DNA from: JABMPO01 sp964539785
Lineage (GTDB): Bacteria; Fidelibacterota; Marinisomatia; Marinisomatales; TCS56
DNA: 33,780 bases
Reading direction: 5' to 3'
Assembly (NCBI GenBank): GCA_964539785.1
Contig: CAZIJQ010000027.1
Span: 1 to 33,780 of the forward strand
Shown here: one piece after another, positions 32,049 through 33,780 of the stretch
How positions within the stretch are numbered: the first letter of the stretch is position 1
How the letters are laid out: each line of letters starts with the position of its first letter
The notes under the pieces: generated by a model
Told to the model about the DNA's origin: nothing
What the model saw: the letters and a program-made list of their open reading frames with translations, nothing else
Database searches by the model: none
Translations under genes and position numbers: made by a program

Positions 32049-33002
32049 CTACGGGTACAACCGTTCGCCATAACGTGATAATACCACTTGAACTCGTTCC
32101 AATGGAATTGACAAATCGTCACTTTCACCGGGTCGCCGGAAGCGAGCTACTATCCCCCGGACCTCAACCACCTGTACATCCATAATTTCACCGGTCTTCA
32201 GCACAATCCGATCCCATTCGGTGCGCGGAATGATAGCCGGAAATGATAAGAGGTTTTTCTGCTGATTGATCTCATCCAAAATGATGTCAACCTCATCCAG
32301 AATATTGCCCGTAAGCGGGGGAGGTACCCGGTATAATTGATCGGCCGGTGCCTGACTGAGGCTCACGTGGCTAACCATTTTACCAGTTCGATCGTATTCC
32401 TGTAATTGGAGACTCCCCCGGGGTTGATCCCACAAGTAATGGTAGGACCGAACCGTTCTGGAATTTGGTAAACTGATCCACTGCTCCATCAATAATCGAC
32501 CGGATTTATCATATTCAAATTCAATTCTGCCATAACGATGACCATCGACAGAACGAAATACTACAGAATTAATGCGACCGTTGGCAGCAAATGTAAATTT
32601 ACTGGATTGCCCCTGAAAGCCCAGGTTGTCGTCAGCATCAATGGCATAAGCCCGATAGGCCGAACTCCAGGGTTCATTTTCGCCAAACCAGATTAATGAC
32701 ACAATTGTTTTCGTGCTATCAAGTTCCCCGCGACGCTCCAAACGATTAATGGAATCATAGGCATGCAATTCGTAACCGGTAACCAATCCCAGCCGATCAT
32801 AGCGGGATATTAATAATGGTTGCCGATTCTCATTATAAGCGACTTCCCAGTGGGCAACCCCGATACGGGCGGTTGCTGCCATGGAATTATCGCCAATAAA
32901 ATCCCGTTCGGTTTGAAAATATTTGAAATATGCGATTTGCTGTTGGGCGGAAATACCACCAAATATTAATAAACAACACAGTGTAAGATTTAGGAACCTC
33001 AG
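32049..33002 (-). CDS. Exported YD-repeat-like protein of unknown function
   Basis: The obvious ATG is at 32882, but the same frame is open upstream and codes for a convincing signal peptide (RFLNLTLCCLLIFGGISAQQ) continuing into KYFQTERDFIGDNSM. The likely start is a CTG at 33002, with GGAGG 8 bases before it and overlapping the TGA of the preceding gene as CTGA, giving 317 residues. The body has YD-repeat-like runs, such as YDRLGLVTGYELHAYDSINR and FEYDKSGRLLMEQW, and a C-terminal domain TGEIMDVQVVEVRGIVARFR that looks like a small beta barrel. No known family was recognised with certainty. It is probably periplasmic or surface-exposed. Confidence 0.6.
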   Translation of the reverse strand: MRFLNLTLCCLLIFGGISAQQQIAYFKYFQTERDFIGDNSMAATARIGVAHWEVAYNENRQPLLISRYDRLGLVTGYELHAYDSINRLERRGELDSTKTIVSLIWFGENEPWSSAYRAYAIDADDNLGFQGQSSKFTFAANGRINSVVFRSVDGHRYGRIEFEYDKSGRLLMEQWISLPNSRTVRSYHYLWDQPRGSLQLQEYDRTGKMVSHVSLSQAPADQLYRVPPPLTGNILDEVDIILDEINQQKNLLSFPAIIPRTEWDRIVLKTGEIMDVQVVEVRGIVARFRRPGESDDLSIPLERVQVVLSRYGERLYP

Positions 33003-33780
33003 GGCGTAAACCTCCAGGCAACAGGTCGATGATCCGAAATGCTCTGATCATACTCACTCCAGCCATTTTCCAGATAATCATCCACCCGGATCACTCGCAC
33101 TGCGCTGGTCTGTGCATCAAATTCATCAAACAATGGCTCGTTGATTAATATATGATCGATCTGACTGGGCCAGGTGGGATAGGAAAAATCGGCTGATGAT
33201 CCATTTGCGATATCCATATCGACAAATTTATAACTGCCGGGCTTAGAAATGAAATTCCAAAAAACATTGTCATTTTCCACATCGGTGATCTCATCATTGT
33301 AATCGCCGATTACAATAACATTGGAATTGGCTAAGTAATTTTCAATGTATTCCTCTAGTAACTGACTAGCTTCCCGCCGACGCTCTCGATCACTGACCTC
33401 ATCAAAAGCCTTAAGATGATTATTGATTATAAATATTGTTTGATTGGCATAAGTCAATTCCAGAATAAATGGCTCCCGTGGAAAAGCCCACCCATCACTT
33501 TGATATATTTCATAGGGATTATCGAGCAGATTCACCCATTCTGTATTTATCACGTAAGCCAATTCCTGACTATGGCTGGAAGAACTTCCGGCTCGGTAGC
33601 CAACCCAAGTTGCTGTTGAATCAAGATCATTCAATTCGTCAATTATATCAAGAAAATCTTCTTGGTCTTCTATTTCCTGAAGACCGACAACGTCAATATC
33701 GAGGTTAAAAATAACTTGAGCGACATAGTTAACGGTTGTTTGACCCTCTTTGGCAAAATGTTCCAGATTCCAGGTCATTA
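32999..33780 (-). CDS. Endonuclease/exonuclease/phosphatase-family protein (5' end outside window)
   Basis: The frame runs to the window edge; the methionine at 33778 sits in MTWNLEHF, which is normally internal in this family, so the true N-terminus (probably with a signal peptide) lies beyond the window. Catalytic motifs of the family are present: N in TWNLEHF, E in VVGLQEIED, D/N in VIGDYNDE and the final SDHRPVAW. Such Mg2+-dependent phosphodiesterases can act on DNA, lipids or other phosphoesters, and the substrate is not evident. The TGA overlaps the proposed CTG start of the next gene, which suggests an operon. Confidence 0.86.
   Translation of the reverse strand, partial: MTWNLEHFAKEGQTTVNYVAQVIFNLDIDVVGLQEIEDQEDFLDIIDELNDLDSTATWVGYRAGSSSSHSQELAYVINTEWVNLLDNPYEIYQSDGWAFPREPFILELTYANQTIFIINNHLKAFDEVSDRERRREASQLLEEYIENYLANSNVIVIGDYNDEITDVENDNVFWNFISKPGSYKFVDMDIANGSSADFSYPTWPSQIDHILINEPLFDEFDAQTSAVRVIRVDDYLENGWSEYDQSISDHRPVAWRFTP

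Noticed and set aside
32887..33081. 64-residue minus-strand ORF across the gene junction
   Set aside because: It overlaps the end of the phosphatase-family gene and the signal peptide of the next gene in another frame; it is a shadow.
1..33780. tRNA, rRNA, riboswitch or CRISPR features
   Set aside because: No cloverleaf, conserved rRNA stretch, known aptamer core or regularly spaced direct repeats were recognised by eye; the repeats seen are dispersed palindromes.

Overview
The window looks like a chromosomal segment of an aerobic or microaerobic Gram-negative bacterium of the FCB (Fibrobacteres-Chlorobi-Bacteroidetes) superphylum or a relative such as Marinimicrobia or KSB1-like lineages. 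This is an inference from the fused ccoN-ccoO gene, the alternative complex III (ACIII) operon, AT-rich leaders with weak Shine-Dalgarno sequences, an outer-membrane barrel protein and intergenic palindromes typical of such genomes. No rRNA, tRNA or CRISPR array was seen, so the lineage is not fixed.

Region 1 (1-3300): a minus-strand arsenic-type cluster, arsR > ArsP-like permease > small thioredoxin-like protein > ACR3 arsenite exporter, with a probable ArsR operator upstream (3220-3239). The end of an unrecognised plus-strand gene lies at 2-76. Region 2 (3413-11316): an Rrf2-type Fe-S regulator gene followed without a gap by actABCDEF, encoding ACIII, the quinol:cytochrome c oxidoreductase that replaces bc1. 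Region 3 (11643-20083, minus): a complete cbb3 oxidase operon facing the ACIII operon: SafE-like protein, copper ATPase CcoI, CcoS, fused CcoNO, CcoQ, a single-heme CcoP, CcoG and CcoH/FixH. Together these regions encode a quinol > ACIII > cytochrome c > cbb3 > O2 chain plus oxidase assembly. The same 17-bp dyad, TGGACTNANTTTGTCCA, lies upstream of both operons, which suggests that the Rrf2 protein controls the whole chain.

Region 4 (20229-24352): an M64-family secreted metallopeptidase, then a complete IS3-family element (22475-23710) lying between the 5' part of an LVIVD-repeat gene and the 3' part of a multiheme cytochrome gene. Region 5 (24512-33780): a second ArsR-type regulator, nnrE and thiI, an alpha/beta hydrolase, queG, a C_GCAxxG_C_C protein, a Nudix ADP-ribose pyrophosphatase, an outer-membrane protein with a TPR protein, a YD-repeat-like exported protein and a 5'-incomplete endonuclease/exonuclease/phosphatase protein.

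Several families of short palindromic repeats occupy the intergenic spaces, mostly where genes converge, and in at least three places they supply the stop codon of the neighbouring gene. Nothing here is clearly a wholly new system. The most interesting leads are the shared ACIII/cbb3 operator, the convergent-end repeats and the IS-split LVIVD/cytochrome locus.
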